Source of the DNA: Bog-473 sp963726005
GTDB lineage: Bacteria; Actinomycetota; Acidimicrobiia; Acidimicrobiales; RAAP-2
DNA length: 64,000 bases
Assembly (NCBI GenBank): GCA_963726005.1
Contig: CAVSAT010000020.1
Location: 124,001-188,000 of the forward strand
Direction of reading: 5' to 3'
Shown: positions 34,521 to 42,725 of the stretch, piece after piece
Numbering within the stretch: the stretch's first letter is position 1
How the letters are laid out: each line of letters begins with the position of its first letter
Position numbers and translations under genes: made by a program
The notes under the pieces: generated by a model
Seen by the model: the letters and a program-made list of their open reading frames with translations, nothing else
What the model was told of the DNA's origin: nothing
Database searches by the model: none

Positions 34521-34537
34521 CCCCACCATGGTAGGGG
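34521..34537. promoter_or_regulatory. Imperfect palindrome at the head of the ccm operon
   Basis: CCCCACCATGGTAGGGG: eight central bases are self-complementary and the arms pair except for one position. It lies 7 bp upstream of the chosen ccmA start and includes a minus-strand TACCAT that could be a -10. Possible operator for the maturation operon. The 146-bp gap 34515-34660 holds nothing else recognisable. Confidence 0.3.
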
Positions 34538-34660
34538 GGGTCGGTCCCGGGGTTCCAAGCGGGGCAACGCCCCCGGGCCTGCGGGCGGACTGGACGCGTG
34601 ACCCTGGCAGGGGTCGGACTGCCAGCAGCCCACCGGCGCTCCAGCCACCAGGGCTCGGGA

Positions 34661-35173
34661 TCAGCCCATGTGCGCCAGGGCGTTGATGTCGTCGAGCGAA
34701 GTATCGCCATGGCCTGCCAGCTCGGCCCGGGCGAAGTTGCGCAGCGCCAACTCGTGAGCGACGAGGAGGGCGGCCGCTGCCTGCTCCGCCGGGTCGAGCT
34801 CGCCGATCCGGACGTACATGGCCGAGTACCGCGTGGTGATCGGCTCGAATGAGGCCATGAGCTCGTTCCACGGGGTGGTGGCCGTGGCGCCCGCCAGAAT
34901 CTCGGCCGTGGCCAGCATCTCGGGGTCGGGTTCGGTGGAGATGCCGGCCCGCTCGAGCGCCGGAGCGATGGCTTCTTTGGTGCGCCTTTCCATGGTGGCG
35001 AGCACACGCATCTTGGCCGCGTGCTCCGCCTCGCCGTCCTCCTCCAGCTGGGCCGCCAGGCGATCGAAGAGCTGCTCGCCCAGCACCTCGCCCTGGTAGG
35101 CCTTGACCCAGAGATCCCCGATCCCGTCCTCGGGCGAGAAGATCGTGTCGGGTGCGGTGCCGGTGTCGCTCAT
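34661..35173 (-). CDS. Ferritin-like-fold protein of unknown function
   Basis: A 170-residue all-helical protein. Helix 1 carries LWVKAYQGEVLGEQLFDRLA with a Glu, helix 2 EAEHAAKMRVLATMERRTKE with a Glu-x2-His type pair, and a later helix VAHELALRNFARAEL repeats Glu. These positions would suit a carboxylate-bridged metal centre, but I cannot confirm all ligands. Close actinobacterial relatives are annotated only as hypothetical. ATG 35173 lies 7 nt after a minus-strand TATCGT box, so leaderless expression is likely. It lies upstream of ccmA on the same strand. Confidence 0.6.
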   Translation of the reverse strand: MSDTGTAPDTIFSPEDGIGDLWVKAYQGEVLGEQLFDRLAAQLEEDGEAEHAAKMRVLATMERRTKEAIAPALERAGISTEPDPEMLATAEILAGATATTPWNELMASFEPITTRYSAMYVRIGELDPAEQAAAALLVAHELALRNFARAELAGHGDTSLDDINALAHMG

Positions 35174-35238
35174 GCCGCCGACGATAATGCCAGCGGGCCG
35201 CCGTGACCCGAGGTGGCGTCGATAGTGTCCTCGCACCG

Positions 35239-36101
35239 ATGGTGACTGTCCTCGTGCCGCTGCCGGCCTACGACTTCGACCCGACCGAGGTGGCGGTGAG
35301 CTGGCAGGTCCTGTCGGCCGCCGGACACGACGTGCGCTTCGCCACACCGTGGGGACAACCGGCCCGGGCCGACGACCTGATGGTGACCGGGAGGGGCCTC
35401 GACCCGTGGGCGCGATCCCCGGAGTAAATCGCGTGACGCTGGTCGGCCGCATCCTCCGCGCCGACAAGGCCGCCCGTGCGGCGTACGCCGACCTGCTCGC
35501 GGACGAGGCGTTCGGAACGCCGCTCCACTGGGGCGCGGCCGCGCGCAGCGTCTACGACGCGCTGCTCCTTCCGGGCGGGCACCGGGCGCGTGGCATGCGC
35601 GCGTATCTCGAAAGCCCCGAGGTGCAGCAGATGGCGGTCGACTCCTTCCGGGCGGCCAGGCCCGTCGGGGCGATCTGCCACGGCGTCCTGGTGGCGGCGC
35701 GCGCCGTGGACCCGGTGACCGGGCACTCCGTGCTGCACGGCCGGCGGACGACCGCGCTCACGTGGTCGCTCGAGCGCAGGGCCTGGGGGGTCGCCCGGTA
35801 CACGCGCTTCTGGGACGCCAACTACTACCGGACCTACATGGAGGAGCCCGGGCAGCCCTGGGGGTACATGTCCGTGCAGCAGGAGGTCACGCGGGCGCTG
35901 GCCGATCCCGCCGACTTCATGGACGTCACGAAAGAGACACCTGATCGGCGGCGCAAGACGAGCGGGAGGGCCCGGGACACGTTGACCGACGAGCGCCCGG
36001 CTTGGGTCGTGCGCGACGGCTCCTACGTCTCGGCCCGCTGGCCGGGCGACGCGTTCACGTTCGCCCGGGTGTTCGCGGAGACCCTCCGAGCACAAGCCTG
36101 A
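35239..36101 (+). pseudogene. DJ-1/PfpI family protein (class I glutamine amidotransferase-like), frameshifted
   Basis: The first frame from ATG 35239 gives VTVLVPLPAYDFDPTEVAVS and continues to LMVTGRGLDPW. The second frame resumes with GAIPGVNRVTLVGRILRADK, then DALLLPGGHRARGMRAYLE, the nucleophile-elbow region VGAICHGVLVAARA (Cys-His) and the C-terminal SVQQEVTRAL and SYVSARWPGDAF. All are standard for a glyoxalase-like DJ-1/PfpI group. The join needs one more G in TGGGC at 35407-35411. A TAGTGT box 10 nt before the ATG suggests leaderless expression. If the missing base is a reading error the gene is intact at about 287 residues. Confidence 0.75.
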
Positions 36102-36130
36102 AGCAATCGGGAGGCCATCCGGCGCACCCG

Positions 36131-36764
36131 TCAGCGCCCGTCGAGCACCAGGTCGAAGGCCCCCGGCGGCATCACCGTTTCGAAGTACAGGTCCTCGGCG
36201 TCTCCCCAGCGTGCCTCCCATTCTGCCCGGTACCGCGCTCCCTCCCGGCGCAACAGGCGGTCGCGCCGGACGTCCCGGTCGACCTCCAGGAGGACGCGTA
36301 GGGTGAAGAGGTCGGCCAACTCGGGTCGGGAGCTGTAGGCGCCGTCGAGGATGACGATGCCGACCGGTCCGGCGGTGATCTCCTTGCCCAGGCAACCGTT
36401 GTCGGCGTCCCAGTCATAGGGACGCCACCTCGCGGACCCGCCGCGACGCAACTGCTCCAGTACGGCGCGCTCGGCGCCTCCAGTCGATCACGAGGTCCAT
36501 CTTGCGCGGCGCGTCGACGGCGTCCCAGTACTCGTCGCTCCCACCCGAGTAGAAGTCGTCGCCGTCGATCACGAGGGCGCCCGTGCGGGAGCCGACGGCT
36601 GCGGCCAGCGTGGACTTGCCGGCACCCGACCGCCCGTCGAGCGCCACGAGGACGGGCCCGGGTCCGTGACGTCGCAATTCCTCTATCCGCTGCACCAGCC
36701 GGTCAACCGACAGCACGGTGCCCGCGGTCGCGCGCGTGGGAGCCTCGTACGGGCCGGCGATCAA
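36131..36764 (-). pseudogene. Uridine kinase-like P-loop kinase, frameshifted
   Basis: The first frame carries a P-loop, VALDGRSGAGKSTLAAAVG, and LVIDGDDFYSGGSDEYWDA, the acceptor-binding region of uridine/cytidine kinase-like enzymes. It continues to PRKMDLVIDWRR. The second frame resumes with ERAVLEQLRRGGSARWRPYD, then GIVILDGAYSSRPELADLF and a LID-like arginine helix RDVRRDRLLRREG. Skipping one base near 36473 restores a single protein of about 210 residues. The TTG at 36764 overlaps the ccdA stop (TTGA); GTG 36716 is an alternative start. Actual substrate unknown. Confidence 0.7.
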
Positions 36765-37606
36765 CTCTTGCTCAGCCGACCGAGGCCGATGTTGTTCAGC
36801 AGGTTCGAGAGCTGGGTCGACACCCAGCTGACGTTGTCAGTCAGCAGAAGCACCCCGAAGACCACGAGGACGACACCCGCCACGAGCTCGACGGCCCAGA
36901 GCCAGCGCCGGGTCCGGGCCAGCATCGTGGTGAGCCGGTTGAACGCCAGGCCGACGATCACGAAGGGCACGGCCAGTCCGAGCGAGTAGGCGAAGAGGAG
37001 AAGCACTCCTCCCGGGAGCGTCCCGTTCCGCGCCGCCAGGCTCAGCACGGCGCCGAGGACCGGTCCGAGACACGGCGTCCAGGCGAAGGCGAACGCCATC
37101 CCCATCAGCGGCGCGGCCCACGCGCCGAGCTTGGACGGGCGCACGTCGAAACGGTGTTCGCCGGTCACGCGCGACAACGTGCTGACGGTGCCGGAGCCAG
37201 CATGGGCCCACACGCTGGACGGCAAGGCACCGAGCAGCATGACCGCGCCGAGGAAGATGATGACGGCGCCGCTCACATGTGCCAGCGTGATCTGGTGCGC
37301 ATCGAGGACGCGGCCGATGCCCGACGCGGCGGCGCCGAGCGCCACGAAGACCAACGTGAAGCCCGCCACGAACAGCCCGATGCCACGCAGGACGGGACGC
37401 AGGGCGGCCGCCGGCGTCGCCCCCTCGCCGCCTCCTTCCAGCTCGGCCGCCGAGAGGCCCGACACCATCGAGACGTAACCCGGGACGAGGGGAAGCACGC
37501 ATGGGGACACGAACGAGAGAATCCCGGCCCCGAAGGCGACGAGGACGCCGGCCGGATTGGCCGCGATCGCGGCGGGTGCGGCGGTAACGAGGAGCGCGGC
37601 GTCCCC
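36761..37606 (-). CDS. ccdA: CcdA/DsbD-type transmembrane thiol transporter, start unresolved
   Basis: A membrane protein of about 280 residues with six helices and two conserved cysteines, FVSPCVLPLVPGYVSMVSG and AFAWTPCLGPVLGAVLSL, which shuttle electrons from cytoplasmic thioredoxin to outside proteins such as CcmG. In frame, codons are open back through the gmd stop, but no ATG, GTG or TTG lies between that stop and the first cysteine motif. The nearest upstream GTG (37693) would overlap gmd by 85 bp. I mark from the first codon after the gmd stop. A lost start base or an unusual start codon is possible. It supports the ccm system nearby. Confidence 0.8.
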   Translation of the reverse strand, partial: GDAALLVTAAPAAIAANPAGVLVAFGAGILSFVSPCVLPLVPGYVSMVSGLSAAELEGGGEGATPAAALRPVLRGIGLFVAGFTLVFVALGAAASGIGRVLDAHQITLAHVSGAVIIFLGAVMLLGALPSSVWAHAGSGTVSTLSRVTGEHRFDVRPSKLGAWAAPLMGMAFAFAWTPCLGPVLGAVLSLAARNGTLPGGVLLLFAYSLGLAVPFVIVGLAFNRLTTMLARTRRWLWAVELVAGVVLVVFGVLLLTDNVSWVSTQLSNLLNNIGLGRLSKS

Positions 37607-37608
37607 GC

Positions 37609-38580
37609 CTACGTGAGGCTCTTGCGGACCAGGTCCATGTCGGCCTCCACCATCATGGTGACCAGGGCCGGAAATTCGATCTCGGGACGCCACCCCAGAA
37701 CCGCGTGAGCCTTTACGGGCTCGCCCACCAGGAGATCGACCTCGGCGGGACGCAGGAACCGCTCGTCGATCAAGACGTGCTGCTCCCAGTCGAGGCCGGC
37801 TGCCTCGAAGGCCAGACGGCACAGCTCGCGCACTTCATGGGTCTCTCCCGTCGAGACGACGTAGTCGTCGGGTGTGTCCTGCTGGAGCATCAGCCACATG
37901 GCCCGGACGTAGTCGGCGGCGTAACCCCAGTCCCGCTGGGCGTCGAGGTTCCCGAGGGCCAGCTTGTCGTCGAGCTTGTGCGCGATGCGGGCCACGCCGT
38001 GGGTGACCTTGCGCGTCACGAACTCGAGGCCGCGACGGGGGGACTCGTGGTTGAACAGGATTCCCGAGGACGCGTGCAGCCCATAGCTCTCGCGGTAATT
38101 GACGGTGATCCAGTGCCCGTAGACCTTGGCCACCCCGTAGGGGCTCCTCGGGTGGAACGGGGTGGACTCGCGTTGCGGCACCTCGTGGACCTTGCCGAAC
38201 ATCTCCGAGGAGCTGGCCTGATAGAAGCGGATGTCGGGATCGACCAGTCGGATGGCGTCGAGCATGCGCGTGACGCCGAGGGCTGTCGTCTCCCCGGTGA
38301 GGACCGGCTGGCTGAAGCTCGTCTGGACGAAGGATTGGGCGGCCAGGTTGTAGACCTCGGTGGGCCGGTGGTCGCGCAGCACGTTGATCAGCGACACCTC
38401 GTCGAGGAGGTCCCCCGCGACCAGCTCGAGCCGGTCCTGGATGTGCGCGATCCGCTCGAAGTTCAGCGTGCTCGAGCGCCGCACCATGCCGATGACCGTG
38501 TAGCCCTCTGAGAGCAGGAGTTCGGCCAGGTAGGACCCGTCCTGCCCGGTGACGCCCGTGATCAGTGCCCGCTTCGCCAT
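37609..38580 (-). CDS. gmd: GDP-mannose 4,6-dehydratase
   Basis: A 323-residue short-chain dehydrogenase-type enzyme that converts GDP-D-mannose to GDP-4-keto-6-deoxymannose, the precursor of GDP-fucose, GDP-rhamnose and similar sugars. NADP-binding is by ITGVTGQDGSYLAELLLSEG and MVRRSSTLNFERI. The catalytic set includes FYQASSSEMFGKV and YGVAKVYGHWITVNYRE (YxxxK), and substrate-binding residues lie in NHESPRRGLEFVTRKVT. ATG 38580 follows a minus-strand TAGCGT box by 9 nt. It is divergent from a glycosyltransferase gene, suggesting deoxysugar transfer. Confidence 0.92.
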   Translation of the reverse strand: MAKRALITGVTGQDGSYLAELLLSEGYTVIGMVRRSSTLNFERIAHIQDRLELVAGDLLDEVSLINVLRDHRPTEVYNLAAQSFVQTSFSQPVLTGETTALGVTRMLDAIRLVDPDIRFYQASSSEMFGKVHEVPQRESTPFHPRSPYGVAKVYGHWITVNYRESYGLHASSGILFNHESPRRGLEFVTRKVTHGVARIAHKLDDKLALGNLDAQRDWGYAADYVRAMWLMLQQDTPDDYVVSTGETHEVRELCRLAFEAAGLDWEQHVLIDERFLRPAEVDLLVGEPVKAHAVLGWRPEIEFPALVTMMVEADMDLVRKSLT

Positions 38581-38589
38581 CGGGCCGAA

Positions 38590-38633
38590 ACGCTAGCCGA
38601 CCGACGTGCGGGCCCCACCCGCGCGCCTACAGT
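38590..38633. promoter_or_regulatory. Divergent leaderless promoters between gmd and the glycosyltransferase
   Basis: Minus strand: TAGCGT (38595-38590), 9 nt before gmd ATG. Plus strand: TACAGT (38628-38633), 6 nt before GTG 38640. Neither start has a Shine-Dalgarno. The whole divergent region is only 59 bp. Confidence 0.45.
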
Positions 38634-38639
38634 GCCGTC

Positions 38640-39683
38640 GTGCCGACGGCATGCATGGTCTCCTTCCGCCTGGGCGGGGGCGACGGGGTCGCCATCGAGG
38701 CCGCGAAATGGTCCGCTGCGCTGGTCCAGCTCGGATGGGACGTCCGCACTGTGGCGGGCTCGGGAACGGTCGACACGATCCTGCCCGGATTGGCCATCGA
38801 CGCGCCCGTGCCCCCCGCACGGGCCGAGGTGGAGCGCGCGGTGGCCGGCGCCGATCTCGTGATCGTCGAGAACCTCTGCTCGCTGCCCCTCAACCAGCAG
38901 GCGGCCGACGTTGTGGCGTCGGTGTGCGCGGGGCGTCCTGCGCTGATGCATCATCACGATCTCCCGTGGCAGCGTCCGCACCTGGCCCACCGACCGCCGC
39001 CACCCGACGACCCGGCATGGGCGCACGTGACGATCAACGAGCTGAGCCGTGGAGAGCTGGCGGCCCACGGGATCACGGCGACGACCGTCTACAACGCGTT
39101 CGACCCCGACCCCGTGCCCGGGGACCGGGGCGGCACGCGCGACGCCCTCGGCGTGCGCGCCGGGACGCTGCTCCTGCTCCAACCCACGCGGGCGCTACCT
39201 CGCAAGAACATCGCTGGCGCCATCGCGCTGGCCGAAGCGGCCGGCGGCACCTACTGGCTCCTCGGGCCGGCGGAGGACGGGTTCGGTCCCGAGCTCGAGC
39301 GCCGGGTGGCACGGGCGCGCTGCCCGGTCGTCCTCGGCACGCCCGAGGGGGGGTGCTCCATCGCCGACGCCTACGCCGCCTGCGACGCCGTCCTGCTGCC
39401 GTCGACCTGGGAAGGTTTCGGCAACCCCTCGGTGGAGTCGGCGACGCATCGGCGCCCGCTCGCGGTGGGCTCCTACCCGGTGGCGGCCGAGCTGGCGGCG
39501 TTCGGCTTTCGCTGGTTCGACGCCTCCGACGCGGGGCCGTTGATGGAGTGGTTGCGGCGCCCGGACCACACCCTCTTGGCGCACAACCACCGGGTGGCCG
39601 CGGACCATTTCAACGTCGCTGACCTCCCGGCGCGGCTCACCCGCGTCCTGCGGCAGGTCCCGGGCCTTCCCCGCCCCGTATGA
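38640..39683 (+). CDS. GT4-type glycosyltransferase
   Basis: A 347-residue GT-B-fold enzyme. The N-terminal half opens with CMVSFRLGGGDGVAIEAAKW and includes NLCSLPLNQQAADVV. The C-terminal donor domain has LLLLQPTRALPRKNIAGAIA (the usual start of the second Rossmann half) and the closing DAVLLPSTWEGFGNPSVESA, the E-x7-E donor-binding motif of GT4 enzymes. The adjacent divergent gmd suggests a GDP-linked sugar donor, but this is inference. GTG 38640 is chosen for the TACAGT box; ATG 38655 is possible. Its stop codon lies in the first copy of a 25-bp tandem repeat. Confidence 0.8.
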   Translation: MPTACMVSFRLGGGDGVAIEAAKWSAALVQLGWDVRTVAGSGTVDTILPGLAIDAPVPPARAEVERAVAGADLVIVENLCSLPLNQQAADVVASVCAGRPALMHHHDLPWQRPHLAHRPPPPDDPAWAHVTINELSRGELAAHGITATTVYNAFDPDPVPGDRGGTRDALGVRAGTLLLLQPTRALPRKNIAGAIALAEAAGGTYWLLGPAEDGFGPELERRVARARCPVVLGTPEGGCSIADAYAACDAVLLPSTWEGFGNPSVESATHRRPLAVGSYPVAAELAAFGFRWFDASDAGPLMEWLRRPDHTLLAHNHRVAADHFNVADLPARLTRVLRQVPGLPRPV

Positions 39684-39720
39684 CCGTTCGGTAACCCGCC
39701 CCGTATGACCGTTCGGTAAC
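39671..39720 (+). repeat. Perfect 25-bp tandem duplication carrying two TetR-type operators
   Basis: Positions 39671-39695 and 39696-39720 are identical. Each copy contains TGACCGTTCGGTAAC, a dyad with ACCG and CGGT arms around TT. The first copy contains the stop codon of the glycosyltransferase gene. The second runs into TAACCT (39717-39722), a -10 box 7 nt before the tetR GTG. Position and form suit autorepression by the TetR protein. A tandem copy would double operator dosage without changing the promoter. Confidence 0.65.
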
Positions 39721-39729
39721 CTGAACGCC

Positions 39730-40353
39730 GTGTCAGGAGTTATCCAAGCCGCCTCCCGGCGGCTCACCGCGGAGCAGCGCCGCCACCAGCTCTTCGCGGT
39801 GGCACTCGAGCTCTTCGCACATCGGGGCTACCGCCCGACGACGATGGACGACATCGCAGAGGCGGCGGGCGTCACGAAGCCGCTCCTCTACCAGCACTTC
39901 TCCTCCAAGCGGGCGCTGTACCTCGAGCTGGTCGACTCCATCGCCCAAGACCTGTTGACGGCCATCGGACGCGCCCTCGTGCTGGCCGAGGGCCCACGCC
40001 AACAGGTGGAGCTCGGCTTCGCCGCCTACTTCAGCCTCGTGGTCAGCCATGAGGCGGAGTTCCGGCTGCTCTACGGCCGCGACCACGCCGACGACCAGGA
40101 GCTGGGCCGGGCGCTGCGCGCCGTGGAGGACGCCATCGCGGAGGCCATCGACCCGCTCATCGACGCCGGCCTCGATCCCGACCATCGTCGGCTGCTGGCC
40201 TACGGGATCGTGGGCATGGCCGAGGGAGCCAGCCGGCGCTTCATGGCGCAGCGCCCCGACTCGGACGCCGAGCTCGAGGAGGAGGCGCGAAAGCTGGCCC
40301 GCCGCGTGGCCGACCTGGCCTGGGCCGGATTGCGGTCCGTCCACGCCGACTGA
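39730..40353 (+). CDS. TetR/AcrR family transcriptional regulator
   Basis: A 207-residue repressor-type regulator. The HTH domain covers residues 13-60: RRHQLFAVALELFAHRGYRP, then TTMDDIAEAAGVTKPLLYQHF and SSKRALYLELV. The C-terminal ligand domain (EFRLLYGRDHADDQELGRAL, LLAYGIVGMAEGASRRF) resembles regulators of lipid and beta-oxidation genes in actinomycetes, but the ligand is not identifiable. It is probably leaderless (TAACCT, 7 nt, GTG) and sits directly behind two tandem operator-like dyads. Confidence 0.88.
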   Translation: MSGVIQAASRRLTAEQRRHQLFAVALELFAHRGYRPTTMDDIAEAAGVTKPLLYQHFSSKRALYLELVDSIAQDLLTAIGRALVLAEGPRQQVELGFAAYFSLVVSHEAEFRLLYGRDHADDQELGRALRAVEDAIAEAIDPLIDAGLDPDHRRLLAYGIVGMAEGASRRFMAQRPDSDAELEEEARKLARRVADLAWAGLRSVHAD

Positions 40354-40364
40354 ACGGGGACGCG

Positions 40365-40381
40365 GCCGGGCGTGGCCCGGC
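40365..40381. terminator. Hairpin between convergent tetR and phosphatase genes
   Basis: GCCGGGC-GTG-GCCCGGC forms a perfect 7-bp GC stem with a 3-nt loop in the 37-bp gap between two converging genes. No U-tract follows on either strand, so it may be a bidirectional GC-type terminator of the kind common in actinomycetes. Confidence 0.45.
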
Positions 40382-40390
40382 GCGCGCAGG

Positions 40391-40917
40391 TCACAGCAGC
40401 CTCACGAGCGTCCGGCACAGCCCCCACAGCTCGTCGACGCAGGCCGCGTACACGTCTCCCTCCGCCCCGGCGGGGTCGAGCACGTCGTCGCGGTCGGACA
40501 GCTCCGTCTCGTCGAGCCCCAGCGACGCCACCCGCTCGCCCAGGCTCGGTGGCGGCGGGGAAGCGCGCCGCAGAGATGGCGGATGGTGCCCGTCTTGGCC
40601 GCGGCGTCGGGAAACTGGCGCCGCACGAAGCGCACGTGGTCGGCCTCCATGACGACCACCAACTCGGCGTGCACGAGGTCGACGCCGTGAACCTGGCGGC
40701 TGCGGTGCCGGCGGAAGTCGGCGCCCGCGAGTTCGGGAAGGCGCGAGAGCGCGGTGCGGGTCCGCAGCCCCATCGGCTGCCCGTCGATGGTGTGGGTCCC
40801 CGCGGTCACGATATGCAGCGGCTCGCCCGCAGTCCCGTCTCGCAGGGCCTCGAGCATGAACCCGGCCATGACCGACCGGGCGGCGTTGCCGGTGCACAGC
40901 ACCAGCAGGTCGGTCAT
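40391..40917 (-). pseudogene. Low-molecular-weight protein-tyrosine-phosphatase/arsenate reductase-type protein, frameshifted
   Basis: The first frame from ATG 40917 has the P-loop LLVLCTGNAARSVMAGFML (C-T-G-N-A-A-R-S), then AGADFRRHRSRQVHGVDLVH and VVVMEADHVRFVRRQFPD. The last part, PPSLGERVASLGLDETELSD and AACVDELWGLCRTLVRLL, is in another frame. Adding one C to the CCCC at 40557-40560 makes one protein of about 175 residues. The D-P catalytic acid of true LMW-PTPs is not obvious in the tail. The ATG overlaps the upstream phosphotransferase stop by 4 bp (ATGA). Confidence 0.7.
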
Positions 40918-42002
40918 CCGGCGGCGACCAACAGCGCGGGCGCGTCGACGTCGAGCGCGTGCTGGGCGTGGCGGGTCGTGCTCGTGAGGAACATGAGGTC
41001 GCCGCGCTCGGTCCGCTGGACGACCATTGACGCCACGATGGCCATGAGCACGCCCCCGAATGTGTCCAGCCGGGTGTCGGCGCGGAGCTGCTCCAGCGCG
41101 TAGCCGCGTACGCCACGCCGGCACAGGGCGTCGTGGTAGTGGGCCAGGAGGTCGGGCTCGTGGGCCCGACGGTCCTCGGGGGAGAGGCAGCCGCCGACGA
41201 AATACGCCACATCGAGCGACGCGCCGGCCCAGGCGACCGTCTGCCAGTCGACCACCACGGGCCTCGGATTACCAGTCTGGAACAAGAGGTTGTCCAGCCG
41301 GAAATCACCGTGGCTCGCCGTGCGCGGACCGGAGTGCAACCGCAGGTACGCGGGCAGGTGCCGGGCGAAGACCCGGCACAGCTCGCGGTGCTCGGGTGCG
41401 AGAGTGTCCTCGTAGCGTTCGAGGAACCCCGGCAGCACCGACGCCACCAGCGCATTCAGGAAGCCGTCCGACTCCGGTGTGGCACGGTTGAGCCATGCGC
41501 GCCCGGCCAGGTCAGGGTCCTCCCAGCACGGGGCGTGCAAACCGGCCATCTCCTCCAGGACGGCCGCCGCCACCTCGGGGGCACACGCGGCGATCTGGTC
41601 CCCCTGCGCTGCGCCGGCGATGTCTTGGAGAAGGAGCGTGAACCATCCGGTCTCGGGCTCGACCTCCGCGACGTAGGTAGCCGGGACGCGGGCACCGACA
41701 CGGGCGGCGACCTCCTGGTAAAAGCGCACCTCTATCTCGTAGGCCCGCAATGCAAGGCCCGTGCCGCGGCTCTGGTCGTCGGCCGAGGCGAACTTGCCGA
41801 CCACGCTGGCCGGTCCCGCCCCGGGTTCGTCGTACGTGAGGACGAAGCGGCTCGTGTCGGCCATCTGGCCCGTACCGATCGGACAATGCTCGAAGGAGAC
41901 GACCCGGGCGCCCGCGGCCAGCGCACCCGCCCGGAGCAGGGCCGCGGTCAGCCAATCAGGGCTGACGTCGGCGGCGCTGCGGAGGAGGTTCGGCGGGCCC
42001 AT
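40914..42002 (-). CDS. EcKinase/APH-like phosphotransferase family protein
   Basis: A 362-residue kinase-fold protein of the ecdysteroid-kinase-like/DUF1679 group, common in actinomycetes and often found near acyl-CoA metabolism genes. A nucleotide-binding opening (VVSFEHCPIGTGQMADTSRF) is followed by VVGKFASADDQSR with the ATP-contacting lysine. The catalytic loop is TASHGDFRLDNLLF, and PVVVDWQTVAWAGASLDVAYF provides the metal-binding Asp. ATG 42002 is selected because a TAGTCT box ends 10 nt upstream; ATG 42044 is also in frame. It is translationally coupled to the phosphatase-like gene. Confidence 0.75.
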   Translation of the reverse strand: MGPPNLLRSAADVSPDWLTAALLRAGALAAGARVVSFEHCPIGTGQMADTSRFVLTYDEPGAGPASVVGKFASADDQSRGTGLALRAYEIEVRFYQEVAARVGARVPATYVAEVEPETGWFTLLLQDIAGAAQGDQIAACAPEVAAAVLEEMAGLHAPCWEDPDLAGRAWLNRATPESDGFLNALVASVLPGFLERYEDTLAPEHRELCRVFARHLPAYLRLHSGPRTASHGDFRLDNLLFQTGNPRPVVVDWQTVAWAGASLDVAYFVGGCLSPEDRRAHEPDLLAHYHDALCRRGVRGYALEQLRADTRLDTFGGVLMAIVASMVVQRTERGDLMFLTSTTRHAQHALDVDAPALLVAAG

Positions 42003-42103
42003 GATGCGCAGCAGACTACGTGGCTCGCCCCGAGCTGAGCTCATCCGCTCCGGACATCTGGACCCACCCAGGCGCGTCCGCTCGTTCGATCATGCGAAAC
42101 GAT

Positions 42104-42478
42104 TCAGCGCACTGAACCGTCCGGGCATTCGGGCGAACATCCCATCGCGGAACCGTTCGACCACTTTGGGTTCCAATCCGTGACCCAGGTGTCGAGGCCT
42201 GTGATCTCCAGCACTCGGTAGACCATCGGACTGGGACGACAGACGACGAGGTTTCCCCCGTCCTTGATCGCGATCCGCCTTGCTGCGTGAATGGCACCCA
42301 ACCCCGATGAGTCCATGAAGGTGAGCTGGCAAAGGTCGACGACAACGAGCGAGGCCCGGGGTCCGATCAAATGCTCCGCGAGCCCCCGACAGGTACATGC
42401 GTCAAGCTCTCCCCTGAGAGCAAAGAGGCGACCTCCATCAATGTCGTAGGACGTCACGCCGAACAGGTCCTCCATCAC
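42104..42478 (-). CDS. STAS-domain anti-sigma factor antagonist
   Basis: A 124-residue SpoIIAA-like protein. It opens DIDGGRLFALRGELDACTC and carries SLVVVDLCQLTFMDSSGLGA near residues 40-60, where the serine of MDSSG is the residue phosphorylated by the partner anti-sigma kinase. The last 20 residues are atypical. Family members release an alternative sigma factor by binding its anti-sigma factor when unphosphorylated. A sigma-F/B-type promoter and stress genes stand 700 bp away, but no sigma factor or anti-sigma kinase gene is in the window. Confidence 0.8.
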   Translation of the reverse strand: MMEDLFGVTSYDIDGGRLFALRGELDACTCRGLAEHLIGPRASLVVVDLCQLTFMDSSGLGAIHAARRIAIKDGGNLVVCRPSPMVYRVLEITGLDTWVTDWNPKWSNGSAMGCSPECPDGSVR

Positions 42479-42659
42479 GTGTCTCCACCAACCTTGACCG
42501 CCCTAGAAAGCTGCCGCCCCCTCGTACAGCGGAGCGAAGGAATGAACTCCTCGAGAGGCCTTCTCGTTGTTGTGTCCGTCTTTGCCACCCTCCTCGCGTT
42601 GTGAGGTCCGGATGCTTCTGTCTCGGCTTCGATCTACCGCTCCGCCAGCATGGTTGAAA

Positions 42660-42709
42660 GAGGCTCCTCGATCAATCACCTGATCGGGTGATTGATCGGC
42701 CCGAGCCTC
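42660..42709. repeat. 50-bp nested inverted repeat upstream of the decayed response regulator
   Basis: An outer arm pair GAGGCTC (42660-42666) / GAGCCTC (42703-42709) encloses an inner pair CGATCAATCACC / GGTGATTGATCG with a 6-nt loop. The DNA is noticeably A/T-rich. It could be an operator for a dimeric regulator or an RNA hairpin; no U-run follows, so a simple terminator is unlikely. The surrounding 247 bp (42479-42725) hold no recognisable gene. Confidence 0.6.
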
Positions 42710-42725
42710 CTCTTAGAGTGCAGCC

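Noticed and set aside
42542..42604. 20-codon hydrophobic ORF (MNSSRGLLVVVSVFATLLAL) between the STAS gene and the large palindrome
   Set aside because: Too short, no clear ribosome site or partner gene; could arise by chance.
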